64,000 nucleotides of DNA from Minicystis rosea (GTDB taxonomy: Bacteria > Myxococcota_A > Polyangia > Polyangiales > Polyangiaceae): contig CP016211.1 of NCBI GenBank assembly GCA_001931535.1, positions 1,950,501 through 2,014,500 on the forward strand, written 5' to 3'. Position numbers and translations under genes: made by a program. Under the pieces are notes generated by a model that ran no database searches, was not told the DNA's origin, and saw nothing but the letters and a program-made list of their open reading frames with translations. Below are positions 1-8,375 of the stretch, piece by piece (position 1 is the stretch's first letter; every line of letters begins with the position of its first letter).

Positions 1-1
1 G

Positions 2-601
2 TGCGATCCCGCGGGCGTGCCGACCTGCCAAGACGATCACACCGTCGTCGCCTGCACCCCCGATGGCGCGCTCCACATCACCGACTGCGCTGCGCAAAAA
101 CAGCGTTGTGTCCATGGATCCTGCGTCGCGCGTCTGTGCGAGCCGGGGCGCAGGCACTGCCACAACGGGCGGCTCTACCAGTGCAACGCGACAGGCAGCG
201 ATCGCGTGCTCGTGCAGGACTGTTTCGCCGATGGGAGCGGTGTCTGCCAGCCTGACGTCAATCCGCCGGCGTGCCGCGTGAAGTGCAAGGCGGCCCGAGG
301 GCAGACGCTCGTCGTCGCGGTGGACGACTGCACCTGCGACTGGTCGACGGTTCCCTTCTGCGCGGAGGAGTCCGAGGAAGGAGGGTGCGCCACCCGACTC
401 TGTGTCGCGGGCGGGCAGCTCAGCGCGGGCGCGACGGCGCTTCCGTGCCACCGCGAGACGGCGGGGCTCGTCGTGCCGGGATCGGAGAAGCGCGGCGCGT
501 GCAACGGTGATGGAGAGATCGGGAGCATGACCATCGCCTACGAGGTCTGCCGTGACGGGAAGGCCGTCGCCGCCACGCGCATCGCTCCGTGCGCACGATG
601 A
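2..601 (+). CDS. Cys-rich secreted-type protein, 5' truncated
   Basis: The frame is open from the window edge to the TGA at 599-601, so the true start lies outside and only the C-terminal 199 residues are visible. The fragment has about 20 cysteines in short spaced pairs (for example CTCDW and CRVKCK), a pattern of disulfide-stabilised extracellular proteins. No enzyme motif is recognised. Cys-rich surface proteins are common in myxobacteria, and several more occur in this window. An internal GTG at 17 could start a shorter protein, but the reading frame and the Cys spacing continue upstream of it, so a truncated gene is preferred. Confidence 0.75.
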   Translation, partial: CDPAGVPTCQDDHTVVACTPDGALHITDCAAQKQRCVHGSCVARLCEPGRRHCHNGRLYQCNATGSDRVLVQDCFADGSGVCQPDVNPPACRVKCKAARGQTLVVAVDDCTCDWSTVPFCAEESEEGGCATRLCVAGGQLSAGATALPCHRETAGLVVPGSEKRGACNGDGEIGSMTIAYEVCRDGKAVAATRIAPCAR

Positions 602-613
602 TCCTCTTTCAGC

Positions 614-1516
614 TCAACGCGTGAGGTCGCGCGCGCAGCGGAAGCCGACGGTCTCGGCACGCTTTGCCGGCATCTGCACGCCGCCCAGCGCGGCGCGCGC
701 ATAGCCGTCGTCGATGGCGTACCACGAGGCGCCGTAGGCCCAGCGCATGTCGGCGTGCGTGCGATCGCGGGCGGGCTTCCTGGTCCACTCGGTGAGGTTG
801 CCGCCCATGCCGTAGATGCCTTGAGGCGTCTTGTCGGTGGGGAACTGCGTCGGGTTGCAGGTGCCGGCGCGCTTGTAGGGCTTGCCCCAACAGATCTGGT
901 TCGTCGCCACGGCGGTGCCCCAAGGCGAGGGCGTGCGGCTCGGGCCGCCGCGCGAGGCCCACTCCCATTCGTCGCCGGTCGGGAGCCTCTTGTCGTGCGC
1001 GGCGCAGTAGGCCTCCGCCTCGCCGATCGAGACGCAGTTGACCGGGTGATCGTCGCGGTCGCTCGCGCGGCCGTTGCAGAAGCGGCTCACCTTCGTGTCC
1101 TCGTCCGGGCTCCACTCGGTCGAGCGCGGGACGGCGGGGCAGTCGGCGCCGTTCGCGCACTCGCGCTTGCAGGCGCCGCTCTGCACGCAGGCGCGAAACT
1201 CCGCGACGGTGACCTCGTGCTCGTCGAGGCAGAACGCGGTGACGTCGACGTCGCGCCCCCGTTCGAGCGTTTGCAGCTTTCCGCCTGGGATCGGCTGCGT
1301 CCCCGAGGGGCACGCGGGCTTCGGTGCCGCGAGCGGTGGAGCCTCGTCCGCGGGAAGCGCCCCATTCGTCGTCGCGCGCGACGTCTCCGCCGTGACCTCG
1401 ACACGACCGACCTCGGCTTGGTGATCGTCGTCGGCGTGCGACGTGCGGCAGCCGAGGAGCGGCACGCCGAGCGCGAGGCTCAGGGCCAGGTGGATCGAAG
1501 CGCTCGCCGCCGTCAT
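614..1516 (-). CDS. SUMF1/FGE-fold lipoprotein (downstream partner)
   Basis: A 300-aa protein. The N-terminus has a signal peptide ending in a lipobox (GVPLLGC), so it is probably a periplasmic or outer-membrane lipoprotein. The rest matches the formylglycine-generating-enzyme/SUMF1 fold: a start like GGKLQTLERGRDVDVTAF, then FCLDEHEVTVAEFRACV, RLPTGDEWEWASRGG, the PWGTA segment, GNLTEWT and a terminal VGFRCARDL. The paired active-site cysteines of true FGE are not evident, so a binding or scaffold role is more likely than sulfatase activation. The ATG at 1514-1516 overlaps the upstream gene's stop in an ATGA, which implies translational coupling with its paralogue. The family is clear but the substrate is unknown. 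Confidence 0.88.
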   Translation of the reverse strand: MTAASASIHLALSLALGVPLLGCRTSHADDDHQAEVGRVEVTAETSRATTNGALPADEAPPLAAPKPACPSGTQPIPGGKLQTLERGRDVDVTAFCLDEHEVTVAEFRACVQSGACKRECANGADCPAVPRSTEWSPDEDTKVSRFCNGRASDRDDHPVNCVSIGEAEAYCAAHDKRLPTGDEWEWASRGGPSRTPSPWGTAVATNQICWGKPYKRAGTCNPTQFPTDKTPQGIYGMGGNLTEWTRKPARDRTHADMRWAYGASWYAIDDGYARAALGGVQMPAKRAETVGFRCARDLTR

Positions 1517-2511
1517 TGCGCGCTCGCCACGTGGTTCGTCGAGGCGACGTCGTAGGCGCAGCGCGCGCCCACCATGTGGCTCACCGACGCGGGAGGATCG
1601 CGGCGAGCGTTGTCCACCGTGCTGATCGGCTTGCTCCGCCGATCGATGCCGCCGATGTAACAAAAGCCGCCGCCGCGGGCGACGGTGCCTTCGTCGTCGA
1701 TGCCATCCATCGTCCACTCGAACATCGAGCCGGCGAGATCCATGTGCCCCCAGCGCCCCGCGCCGAGCGGCCGCGATCCCACGGCGAGCACATCTTTCAA
1801 CGAGCAGCTCTGGTTGCCGTCACCCATGCAGTTGTAGACGGCGCGCTCGGGCGTCTGCGGCGCCGATCCCCAGGGAAACATGCGGTTCTCGTCGCCGCCC
1901 GCGGCGGCGTAATGCCACTCGGCGTCATCCGGCAAGCGCCCACCGGCGAAGGCGCACACCGCCGCCGACGTGTACCAATCGATGAAGTTCTTCGGGAGAT
2001 CCACCTGACCGACGCGCCACGTGTCGTAGCGCTCCCAGCCGTGGAGACGCGCCTCGCTCATCACCTTCCACTGCGCGCTCCAGCGCACGTCGCGTCCGTT
2101 CGAGTCCTTCCCGAGCACGGTGCCCGGGGCCGGCGCCGGGCTCCCCGCGTCGACCCAAGCGCGCACGCGACCGACGGTGAGCTCGTACTTGTCGAGATAG
2201 AAATCCCCGACGTGCACCTGACCGGCCTTCTTGTCCGCGTACGTTCCAGCAGGCACGAAGAGCCGCGTGCAGCACGACTCTCCCTGGCAGAGCGGGCTCT
2301 GTTTGCACGTGGGATCCACCGGCGCCGTCGCGCTCGCGAGGACGATCGTGGCCGGCGTCTCGGCCGCCTCGGCGCGAGGCGGCGGCGCGGGGGCAGGGGC
2401 CGGCGCGGGCGCCGCCGGCGGATGGAGGCTCGGCTCGCTCGCCGCCGCGCATGCGCAAAGCGAGAGGGTGAGGATCGATCCGAAGGCTAACTGTTCGAGG
2501 GACCAGGTCAT
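1513..2511 (-). CDS. SUMF1/FGE-fold lipoprotein (upstream partner)
   Basis: A 332-aa protein starting MTWSLEQL; a longer frame begins at 2550 but would bury the signal peptide. The signal peptide ends near LSLCAC (lipobox) and is followed by an Ala/Pro linker (APAPAPAPAPPP). The SUMF1-type domain shows FYLDKYELTVGRVRAWV, the acidic GRLPDDAEWHYAAAGG, MFPWGSAP, GSMFEWTMDG, ARGGGFCYIGG and GARCAYDV. Only one Cys sits near the position of the FGE catalytic pair, so formylglycine synthesis is doubtful. It is the first gene of a two-gene operon with its paralogue, stop overlapping start. The two proteins may act as a pair on the cell surface (inference). Confidence 0.88.
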   Translation of the reverse strand: MTWSLEQLAFGSILTLSLCACAAASEPSLHPPAAPAPAPAPAPPPRAEAAETPATIVLASATAPVDPTCKQSPLCQGESCCTRLFVPAGTYADKKAGQVHVGDFYLDKYELTVGRVRAWVDAGSPAPAPGTVLGKDSNGRDVRWSAQWKVMSEARLHGWERYDTWRVGQVDLPKNFIDWYTSAAVCAFAGGRLPDDAEWHYAAAGGDENRMFPWGSAPQTPERAVYNCMGDGNQSCSLKDVLAVGSRPLGAGRWGHMDLAGSMFEWTMDGIDDEGTVARGGGFCYIGGIDRRSKPISTVDNARRDPPASVSHMVGARCAYDVASTNHVASAQ

Positions 2512-2693
2512 GGGCGCGATCGTATCGACCACCCCCTGCATGGGCCGCATTTGCGGCGATGGTGCCGCGGCGAAGCGCGCCTCTCTGGAGAGCTAGAGCG
2601 TTGGTCGTTGGGCGTCAGCGTTCACGTCCACGTTTACGTGAGCGTCAGCGATGACGGCGCGCGGACCAGGTCCGCACGCAAAGTCGGACCGCT

Positions 2694-3704
2694 TTAGAGA
2701 TGCTTCTTGGCGATCTCCGCCCACGTCCCCGTGGGCTCGATCTCGAGGTACTTCCGCCAGCAGGGCCGGGCCTTCGCGCTCTCGCCGGCCTGCTCGTAAG
2801 CCATGGCGAGGTTGAAGTAGGCGTCGGCGAACTGCGGATCGCTGGCGATGGCGCCCTTGAAGAAGGTGATGGCTTCCGTGGGCCGGCCGCGCTCGAGCAT
2901 CACGTAGCCGAGGTTGTACTGCGCCTCGGGCTGCTTCTCGTCGAGGCTCAGGGCCTTGTTGTAGAGGCGCTCCGCCTCTTCCTCGTCGCCGCGGCGGAAG
3001 CGGATGTTGCCGAGGTTCGTGTAGGCGATGGCGAGCCACGGATCCATCTCCAGCGCGCGCTGGTAGAGCTGCTCGGCCTCGTCGAGCGTCGCCGGATCTT
3101 CGTCGAGCTGGCTCGCCTTCACGTAGAGGTCGTACGCGGTGCGCGCGCGCTCGCGGCCGACCACGGGGCGGAGCACGCGCACGACGTCGTCGCGCAGCGC
3201 CTTCACGTCGAAGTCGAGCAGCATCTGTCCGGTGACGGGCTCGTACGAGAACGCGGGGCTCTTCACCACGACGCGCTTGCCGTCGGACACGATGCGCAGC
3301 TCGGCGAGCGGGCGCGTCACCTTTGGCAGCGAGACCTGGATGTTCTCGACCGCGCGGGCCACGTCGCGCAGGCGCACCTTGCGCGCGAGGAGATCGCGCG
3401 CGGCGCGCAGCGCGATGATGTCCGGGAACGTGTACGCGCGGCGCCCGCGACGGCGCCCGCTGGGCGTGACGATCCCGGCGCGATCGAGCGCGCGCAGACG
3501 CCCGGACGAGATGCCGAGCAGCTTCACCACCTCGGGCCCGGTGAACATGTCGCTCACGGGCTCGCGTCCCCGCGGAGGCTCCGGCGGATCGGAAGGCCGA
3601 TTCGGCGGCGGGGGAGTCGAGGCGCGGCCGCCACCGGGCCCGAAGATGACGTGGATCACCTTGTCGGGCTCGTTGCCGGATGCGGGTCGGTCCTTCTTGC
3701 TCAT
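2694..3704 (-). CDS. MerR-type HTH / TPR regulatory protein
   Basis: A 336-aa cytosolic protein. After a Pro-rich N-terminus it has a MerR-like winged helix at about residues 50-115 (FTGPEVVKLLGISSGRLRALDRAGIV, then RAYTFPDIIALRAARDLL). A middle region of unknown fold follows (about 120-190), then about four TPR repeats to the end (for example AIAYTNLGNIRFRRGDEEEA, EAQYNLGYVMLERGRPTEA and DAYFNLAMAYEQAGESAKA). There is no Cys effector site as in metal-sensing MerR proteins. The TPRs suggest control by a protein partner. The ATG at 3702-3704 overlaps the stop of the upstream frame in an ATGA, so it is probably coupled to that gene. Confidence 0.88.
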   Translation of the reverse strand: MSKKDRPASGNEPDKVIHVIFGPGGGRASTPPPPNRPSDPPEPPRGREPVSDMFTGPEVVKLLGISSGRLRALDRAGIVTPSGRRRGRRAYTFPDIIALRAARDLLARKVRLRDVARAVENIQVSLPKVTRPLAELRIVSDGKRVVVKSPAFSYEPVTGQMLLDFDVKALRDDVVRVLRPVVGRERARTAYDLYVKASQLDEDPATLDEAEQLYQRALEMDPWLAIAYTNLGNIRFRRGDEEEAERLYNKALSLDEKQPEAQYNLGYVMLERGRPTEAITFFKGAIASDPQFADAYFNLAMAYEQAGESAKARPCWRKYLEIEPTGTWAEIAKKHL

Positions 3705-4221
3705 CGTGTCTCGGCGGATCGAGCCTCGGCCTGGGCCTCGGATCCCGTGCCGGCTGCGTCGCTGACGCGGCCTCGCGTGGATCTCAAGTCACCCCGGGAG
3801 AGGCGCGCCACCACTTCTACCAGAAGGGCGACGCCGCGGGCGCATGGCGCGACATCGATCTCCGCCCGCACCGTCCCGAGCGGGGCCCCGCGCGGGCGCT
3901 GGCCTCCCGATGCGCGATGCGGAGCACGCGGAGGCGGACGTGCGGATCCCGCCGTAGCACCGCCGCGAGCGCAGCCGCGTCGGCGTCGGGCACCGTGCCG
4001 CCGGCGCTCGCTTGCAGCAGCAGCACGCTCGTCGATCCGTAGTAGACGAGCCGGCCGCCTTCCATTTCGGTGCGGCCTTCGCTGACCACGTCGGCGCCCT
4101 CCACGATGTCGCCGAGCGGTCCGGCCGCGGCGGAGACGAGCTCGACCTGTCTGCGCTGCACTAGAGGCACGGCGCGGATCTTGGCGAGCCCGGGATGACT
4201 TCGGAGCGGAGGGGGTGGCAT
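3701..4221 (-). CDS. Hypothetical protein, split by a frameshift near 3882-3889
   Basis: The first frame starts at ATG 4221 (MPPPPLRSHPGLAKIRAV) and reads sensibly to RIAHREASARAG, then becomes Arg/Ser-rich and stops at 3817. Adding one G or C in the GGGGCCCC run at 3882-3889 joins it to a frame reading APLGTVRAEIDVAPCARGV and ALLVEVVARLSR, which ends at 3701-3703. That end overlaps the MerR-TPR start in an ATGA, which supports the repaired reading. The repaired product is about 173 aa and looks beta-rich; no family is recognised. It may alternatively be a shorter 134-aa protein ending at 3817. Co-transcription with the regulator downstream is likely. Confidence 0.6.
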
Positions 4222-4524
4222 CGGCGATCGCCATCGTAGTTGGGTCGATCTCGTCCGCGAAAATAGGCGGCACCGCTTCGCGAGAACTTGCGCACCTCGC
4301 CGACCTGTGACTCCCCCGCGGTGCCGGATCGACCCGTGATTTTCGCGTCCCGTCGATGCGGCGCCGCACTGCGCGCGTGTCACGCGGGCGGCCCGACATG
4401 ATCGCGCTGCGCGATCTCGACGCGCGCCGTCACGAGGAGCGCGCGCTTCGAAACACGCTCGGTGATCGGCACGTCACGTTTCCGTTATTTGGCCACGCCG
4501 CGCGCCGTGCGCGAGCATTCACGC
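4222..4524. other. Divergent intergenic region
   Basis: About 300 bp between two divergently oriented genes. No convincing ORF, RNA gene or repeat is seen. It must carry promoters for both sides, but no clear -35/-10 pair could be picked out. Confidence 0.5.
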
Positions 4525-4863
4525 ATGGGCTATCAGGGTCACGAGCGTCGCCGTCACAAGGTCTACATCACAAGAAATACCGAGTATCACGTGCGCGACG
4601 GCGTCTGCGTCGCCGTCCGTGATCGTCGCTCGCGGAGCTTCCGCAGCGCGCACATCGCGTTGAACCTCAAGCTCTCGGGCGGCGTGCGCCTCTACTCCAA
4701 CGGCGCGCTCATCCCCAACGAGGAGAGCCCCGAGGTCGGCGACGCCATCTTCTTCACGATGATCGGCACCGACGGCGACGCGCGGCAGATCGTGACGAGC
4801 CGCCTGGAGAAGGTCGACCGCCCGCCGAAGACCGACGTGGCGCTCTACCCCCGCGCGCTGTAA
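4525..4863 (+). CDS. Conserved-type small hypothetical protein
   Basis: A 112-aa protein starting MGYQGHERRRHKVYITRNTE. An upstream ATG at 4462 is in frame, but the residues before position 4525 look non-coding. The sequence predicts a basic N-terminus and several beta strands (NLKLSGGVRLYSNG, DAIFFTMIG, ARQIVTSRLEKVDR), with no cysteines, signal peptide or membrane segment. It ends nine bases before a sugar nucleotidyltransferase and is probably in its operon. No family is recognised. A role near envelope sugar metabolism would be a guess from position only. Confidence 0.75.
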   Translation: MGYQGHERRRHKVYITRNTEYHVRDGVCVAVRDRRSRSFRSAHIALNLKLSGGVRLYSNGALIPNEESPEVGDAIFFTMIGTDGDARQIVTSRLEKVDRPPKTDVALYPRAL

Positions 4864-4872
4864 CGAACCCAC

Positions 4873-5748
4873 GTGCGCGCGATGATCCTCGCCGCGGGCC
4901 TCGGCACGCGGCTGCGTCCCCTCACCGACGAGCTCCCCAAGCCGCTCGTCCCCGTCGGCGATCGCCCCGCCGTCGCTCACATCGCCGCGCGCCTCGCCGG
5001 CGCCGGCATCACCTTCGCCGTCCTCAACACGCATCACCTCGCCGAGGCCTTCACGCCCGCGGTGCTCGCATCGCTGCCGCTCTCGCTGCGTGTGATCCAC
5101 GAGCCCGCGATCCTCGGCACCGGCGGCGGCGTCGCCAACGCGGCGTCGCTGCTCGGCGACGACGACGTCATCGTCTGGAACGGGGACATCCTCGCCGACG
5201 TCGACCTCGCCTCCATGGTCGCGCAGCACCGCGCCTCGGGATCTCCCGCCACGCTCGGCATCGCGCCGCGCGCCCTCGGGGAAGGAACGATCGGCCTCGG
5301 TGAAGGCGGCCGCGTCGTCCGCCTGCGCGGCGAGCGCTTCGGCGAGGAGATCGCGTCCGGCGACTTCCTCGGCATCTACATCCTCTCGCCCTCGTTCCGC
5401 GCGCGCCTCCCGTCGCCCGGTTGCTTGATCGGCGACGGCGCCATGCCCTTGCTCCGCGAAGGCTCGCGCCTCGGCACCTTCACCATCCCCGGCCCTTGGG
5501 ACGACATCGGCAGCCTCGCCAGCTACCTCGCCGCCAACCGCCGCTGGCTCGCCGGCCGCACCTCTCACCTCGGCGAAGGCGCACACCTCGACACGCACGT
5601 CGATCTCCGCGACAGCATCCTCGGCGCGGGCTCTTCCGTGCGCGGCACAGGGCTCCTCCACGACGTCGTCGTCTGGCCCGGCGCCATCGCCGAAGCTCCC
5701 CTCTCTCACGCCGTCGTCACCCCTCGCGGCATCGTCCACGCCCCCTAA
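4873..5748 (+). CDS. Sugar-1-phosphate nucleotidyltransferase
   Basis: A 291-aa enzyme starting at GTG 4873. The N-terminus carries the nucleotidyltransferase signature (ILAAGLGTRLRPLTDELPKP, followed by LVPV), and the metal-binding Asp lies in VWNGDILADVD, typical of enzymes that make NDP-sugars from NTP and a sugar-1-phosphate. The last ~60 residues (GAHLDTHVDLRDSILGAG and SSVRGTGLLHDVVVWPGA) look like left-handed beta-helix turns, as in GDP-mannose-pyrophosphorylase-type proteins. It is longer than MurU (about 225 aa), so MurNAc-1-phosphate uridylyltransferase is less likely. The sugar and nucleotide cannot be told from sequence. It lies nine bases after a small hypothetical gene, probably co-transcribed, and could feed cell-envelope or exopolysaccharide synthesis. 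Confidence 0.9.
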   Translation: MRAMILAAGLGTRLRPLTDELPKPLVPVGDRPAVAHIAARLAGAGITFAVLNTHHLAEAFTPAVLASLPLSLRVIHEPAILGTGGGVANAASLLGDDDVIVWNGDILADVDLASMVAQHRASGSPATLGIAPRALGEGTIGLGEGGRVVRLRGERFGEEIASGDFLGIYILSPSFRARLPSPGCLIGDGAMPLLREGSRLGTFTIPGPWDDIGSLASYLAANRRWLAGRTSHLGEGAHLDTHVDLRDSILGAGSSVRGTGLLHDVVVWPGAIAEAPLSHAVVTPRGIVHAP

Positions 5749-6017
5749 TCACCGACGCACCACCGCCGCCGCAGCCACACCCAAACCCGAAACGGCAGCC
5801 GCAACCAAAACGGCAGCCGGCAGCCGCGAGCGCAAGCGAGCGGACCCCATCAAGCGTCTCCCGATCGTCGTCCGAGCCCACTTCCTCGCGCTCGTGCCTG
5901 CATGTCGTTGCTGCCGATCGTGGCGCGCGACGCGCCTCACCCGCGCCCACCTCACGCCGCTTGTGAAGCACGTTGCTCCCGCGCCACGATGCTCGCGTGG
6001 CGGATGGACCCTCGCTC

Positions 6018-7226
6018 ATGCGCATCGGACGCACCCGCGGGCGGATCGCGCGCTGGTTGCGCCGCCTCGCGCTGGCCTCCGCGCTCTCGCCGATCGCGCT
6101 CGGCCTCGTCGAGGTGGCGACGCACGTCTTCCCCGACGATCAGTGGCGCGCCGTCTGGTCACCCGTCGTGACCTGGGGACCGCTGACGGGGATCGTGCTC
6201 ATGCTCCTCGCGGCCCTCGTCTACGCGATGACGTCCTCATGGACGACGACGGGCCACGTGACGATCGACGACGGCCGCATCTCCGCGCGCACGCGCGGCG
6301 GCTTTCCCCTCGCGCGCGCCGAACGCCCCGCGAGCGGCATCATCGTTCCGCATGGCTCTTCGGCGCGCGCCGAGCTCGAGCTTTCGGGAGGCGACACGCT
6401 GCACACCTCCTTCACCTCGATCGACGAGGCGGACCGCTGGCTCGCCCGCCTCGGGCTCGATCCCGCGAAGCGCGCCGTCGTCATCGCAGGCGCCGGCCCG
6501 GCGCGGACCACGCTGCGCGCGCTCGGCGCCGCGGTCTCGAGCGTCCTCGCGAGCGCGACCGCGCTCGGGATGTGGATCCAGCGCTTCGGGCGGCTGCCCA
6601 CGTGGGCGATCCTCCCGTGGCTCATCGTCACCGTCATGGCGAGCTTCCTCGCGGTCCGCGCGAGCCGTCCCGCGACGGTGCGCGTCGGCGTCGACGGCCT
6701 CGTGATTCATCGAGCCCTCCGCGATGTCGTCGTTTCATTTCGCGATCTCGAGAGCGTCCTTTCGACGTCGAGCGGCCTCGTGATCCGGCTCGTCTCCGGC
6801 GAGCGCATCCATGTCCGCATGCCCGATGCCGAGGCGAGAGAGGCCATCGTTCATCGCGTCGAGGTCGCCCGGCTCCGCGCCGGCGGCGGGCCGGCTTTGG
6901 ATGGCATCCTGGCCAAGGCAGGCCGCGACGTGAAGGCGTGGCGCGATCACCTGCGCGCGTGGGCGCGGGGCGGGAGCGCATTCCGATCGGCGCCGCCGAG
7001 CCCGGACGAGCTCGAGAGCGTCCTCGTCGATCCCGGTGCGACGGACGCGACGCGCATCGGCGCCGCGCTCGCGCTCAAGGAGATCGAAGGGGTCGGCCGC
7101 GTCCGCATCGCGGTGGAGGCTGCGGCGAATCCGAAGCTCCGGATCGCGCTCCAGCATGTCGCGAGCGAGACCGAGGACGACGCCGCGCTCGAAGAAGCCG
7201 TGCGCGCGATCGAAGCCGAGGGCTGA
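6018..7226 (+). CDS. Membrane protein with PH-like segments, function unknown
   Basis: A 402-aa protein starting MRIGRTRGRIARWLRRLALA. Two hydrophobic segments (about residues 15-35 and 48-72) are followed by a beta-rich soluble stretch (HVTIDDGRISARTRGGFPLA through FTSIDEADRWLARLG), two more membrane segments (about 170-225), and a second beta-rich stretch (VRVGVDGLVIHRALRDVVVS). The duplicated layout resembles bacterial PH-domain membrane proteins, but this is only pattern similarity. A C-terminal Ala-rich helical tail of about 110 residues ends the protein. The start was chosen at the ATG that precedes the basic n-region; an upstream in-frame ATG at 5973 is possible. Confidence 0.78.
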   Translation: MRIGRTRGRIARWLRRLALASALSPIALGLVEVATHVFPDDQWRAVWSPVVTWGPLTGIVLMLLAALVYAMTSSWTTTGHVTIDDGRISARTRGGFPLARAERPASGIIVPHGSSARAELELSGGDTLHTSFTSIDEADRWLARLGLDPAKRAVVIAGAGPARTTLRALGAAVSSVLASATALGMWIQRFGRLPTWAILPWLIVTVMASFLAVRASRPATVRVGVDGLVIHRALRDVVVSFRDLESVLSTSSGLVIRLVSGERIHVRMPDAEAREAIVHRVEVARLRAGGGPALDGILAKAGRDVKAWRDHLRAWARGGSAFRSAPPSPDELESVLVDPGATDATRIGAALALKEIEGVGRVRIAVEAAANPKLRIALQHVASETEDDAALEEAVRAIEAEG

Positions 7227-7256
7227 AAGGTCACGCCTCGCCGCGCCGCGCGCCCG

Positions 7257-8267
7257 CTACTCCCGCCAGAAGAACTTCCAGGGGTTGTGCTTCAGGTCGC
7301 GCACGAGCTCCTGGAGATCGTCGTAGAGCTGCTCATCCATCACCACGGCGCCGACGGTGCCCTTGCCGCGCTTCACGTGGGCGAGGATGGCCTCGGCGTC
7401 GGCCGTCGCGGCCTTCGCCTTGCCGGTGATCTCGGCGACGTCGTCGATGGCCTGCTTGAGCTTCGCCGCCTGCTTGGGATCGCCGACCGCGTCGCTCGCG
7501 CGCTTGGCGTTGGCCATGGTCGCCTTCGCGTCGGCCAGGATCGGCGGCAGCTCGCCCGTGGCGCGGTCCGCGTTCGCGAGGATGCGATCCACCTGCGGGT
7601 TCTCCACGAACTTCGTGCGCGCGGCCTTCACCGTCTCGTCCGTGTCGACCGTGATCTTCTCGACGTTGGCCGCGATGCGGTCGAGCCGATCCTTGTTGCG
7701 GTCCATGAAGTCGCCCGACCCCTTGAGCGTCTTGCGTAGGCCCTCGAAGGCCTCGCCGATCTCCGCCTTGTTGTCGCGCAGACCGGACACCGTGGAGTGG
7801 AGCAGCTCGTACATTTCGGCGATCAGCATGTCGAGGCGCGGCGGATCGAGGCCGCGCACCGTCGAGCCGTCGGCGAGCACGGGGCGATCGCTCGAGCCCG
7901 GCTCGATGGCGAGGAACTGCTCGCCGAGGACGCTCTGGTTGGTCACGAAGAAGATCGAGTTCTCGTGCACGCTCTGCTGGTAGCGCTTCTCGAGCTGCAC
8001 CTTGAGGCGCACCAGAGGCTCCCGCTTTCCCGTCCGCGGATCGGTGCCACCGCGGAACCCGATCTCCGAGATCTTTCCCACCTTCACGCCGGCGATCCGC
8101 ACCGGCGCGCCCGTCTGGAGGCCGCCGGGGTTGTCGAAATCGACGAAGATCGAGTAAGTCGGCTGGAAGCTCACGCCGCCCATGATGAGGATGAACGCCG
8201 CCAGGAGGCCGAGGGCGCTCAGGATGAGGATGCCGACCTTGACTTCGATGGAGCGCGGGCTCGCCAT
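7257..8267 (-). CDS. mlaD: MlaD/MCE-family lipid-transport protein
   Basis: A 336-aa substrate-binding component of an Mla-type ABC system that moves phospholipids across the periplasm. It has an N-terminal membrane anchor (about residues 11-31: GILILSALGLLAAFILIMGG) and one MCE domain (about 35-120, with NPGGLQTGAPVRIAGVKVGK and SVLGEQFLAIEPGS). A long helical region rich in Asp, Lys and Ala follows, ending in LVRDLKHNPWKFFWRE, a typical C-terminus for single-MCE proteins in delta-proteobacteria. It is divergent from the mlaF-like ATPase gene with a 108-bp shared upstream region. No MlaE permease is in the window, so it must be encoded elsewhere. Confidence 0.92.
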   Translation of the reverse strand: MASPRSIEVKVGILILSALGLLAAFILIMGGVSFQPTYSIFVDFDNPGGLQTGAPVRIAGVKVGKISEIGFRGGTDPRTGKREPLVRLKVQLEKRYQQSVHENSIFFVTNQSVLGEQFLAIEPGSSDRPVLADGSTVRGLDPPRLDMLIAEMYELLHSTVSGLRDNKAEIGEAFEGLRKTLKGSGDFMDRNKDRLDRIAANVEKITVDTDETVKAARTKFVENPQVDRILANADRATGELPPILADAKATMANAKRASDAVGDPKQAAKLKQAIDDVAEITGKAKAATADAEAILAHVKRGKGTVGAVVMDEQLYDDLQELVRDLKHNPWKFFWRE

Positions 8268-8375
8268 GGGCGCATCATGGCTCAGATCCCCGCGCCTCGG
8301 CGAGCGGATCCGCGTCGTTCTCCGCTATCCTGCCGGCGGCCCGCGGAGCTCCTCGTCGCGCGGGCAGGCCAGGCG

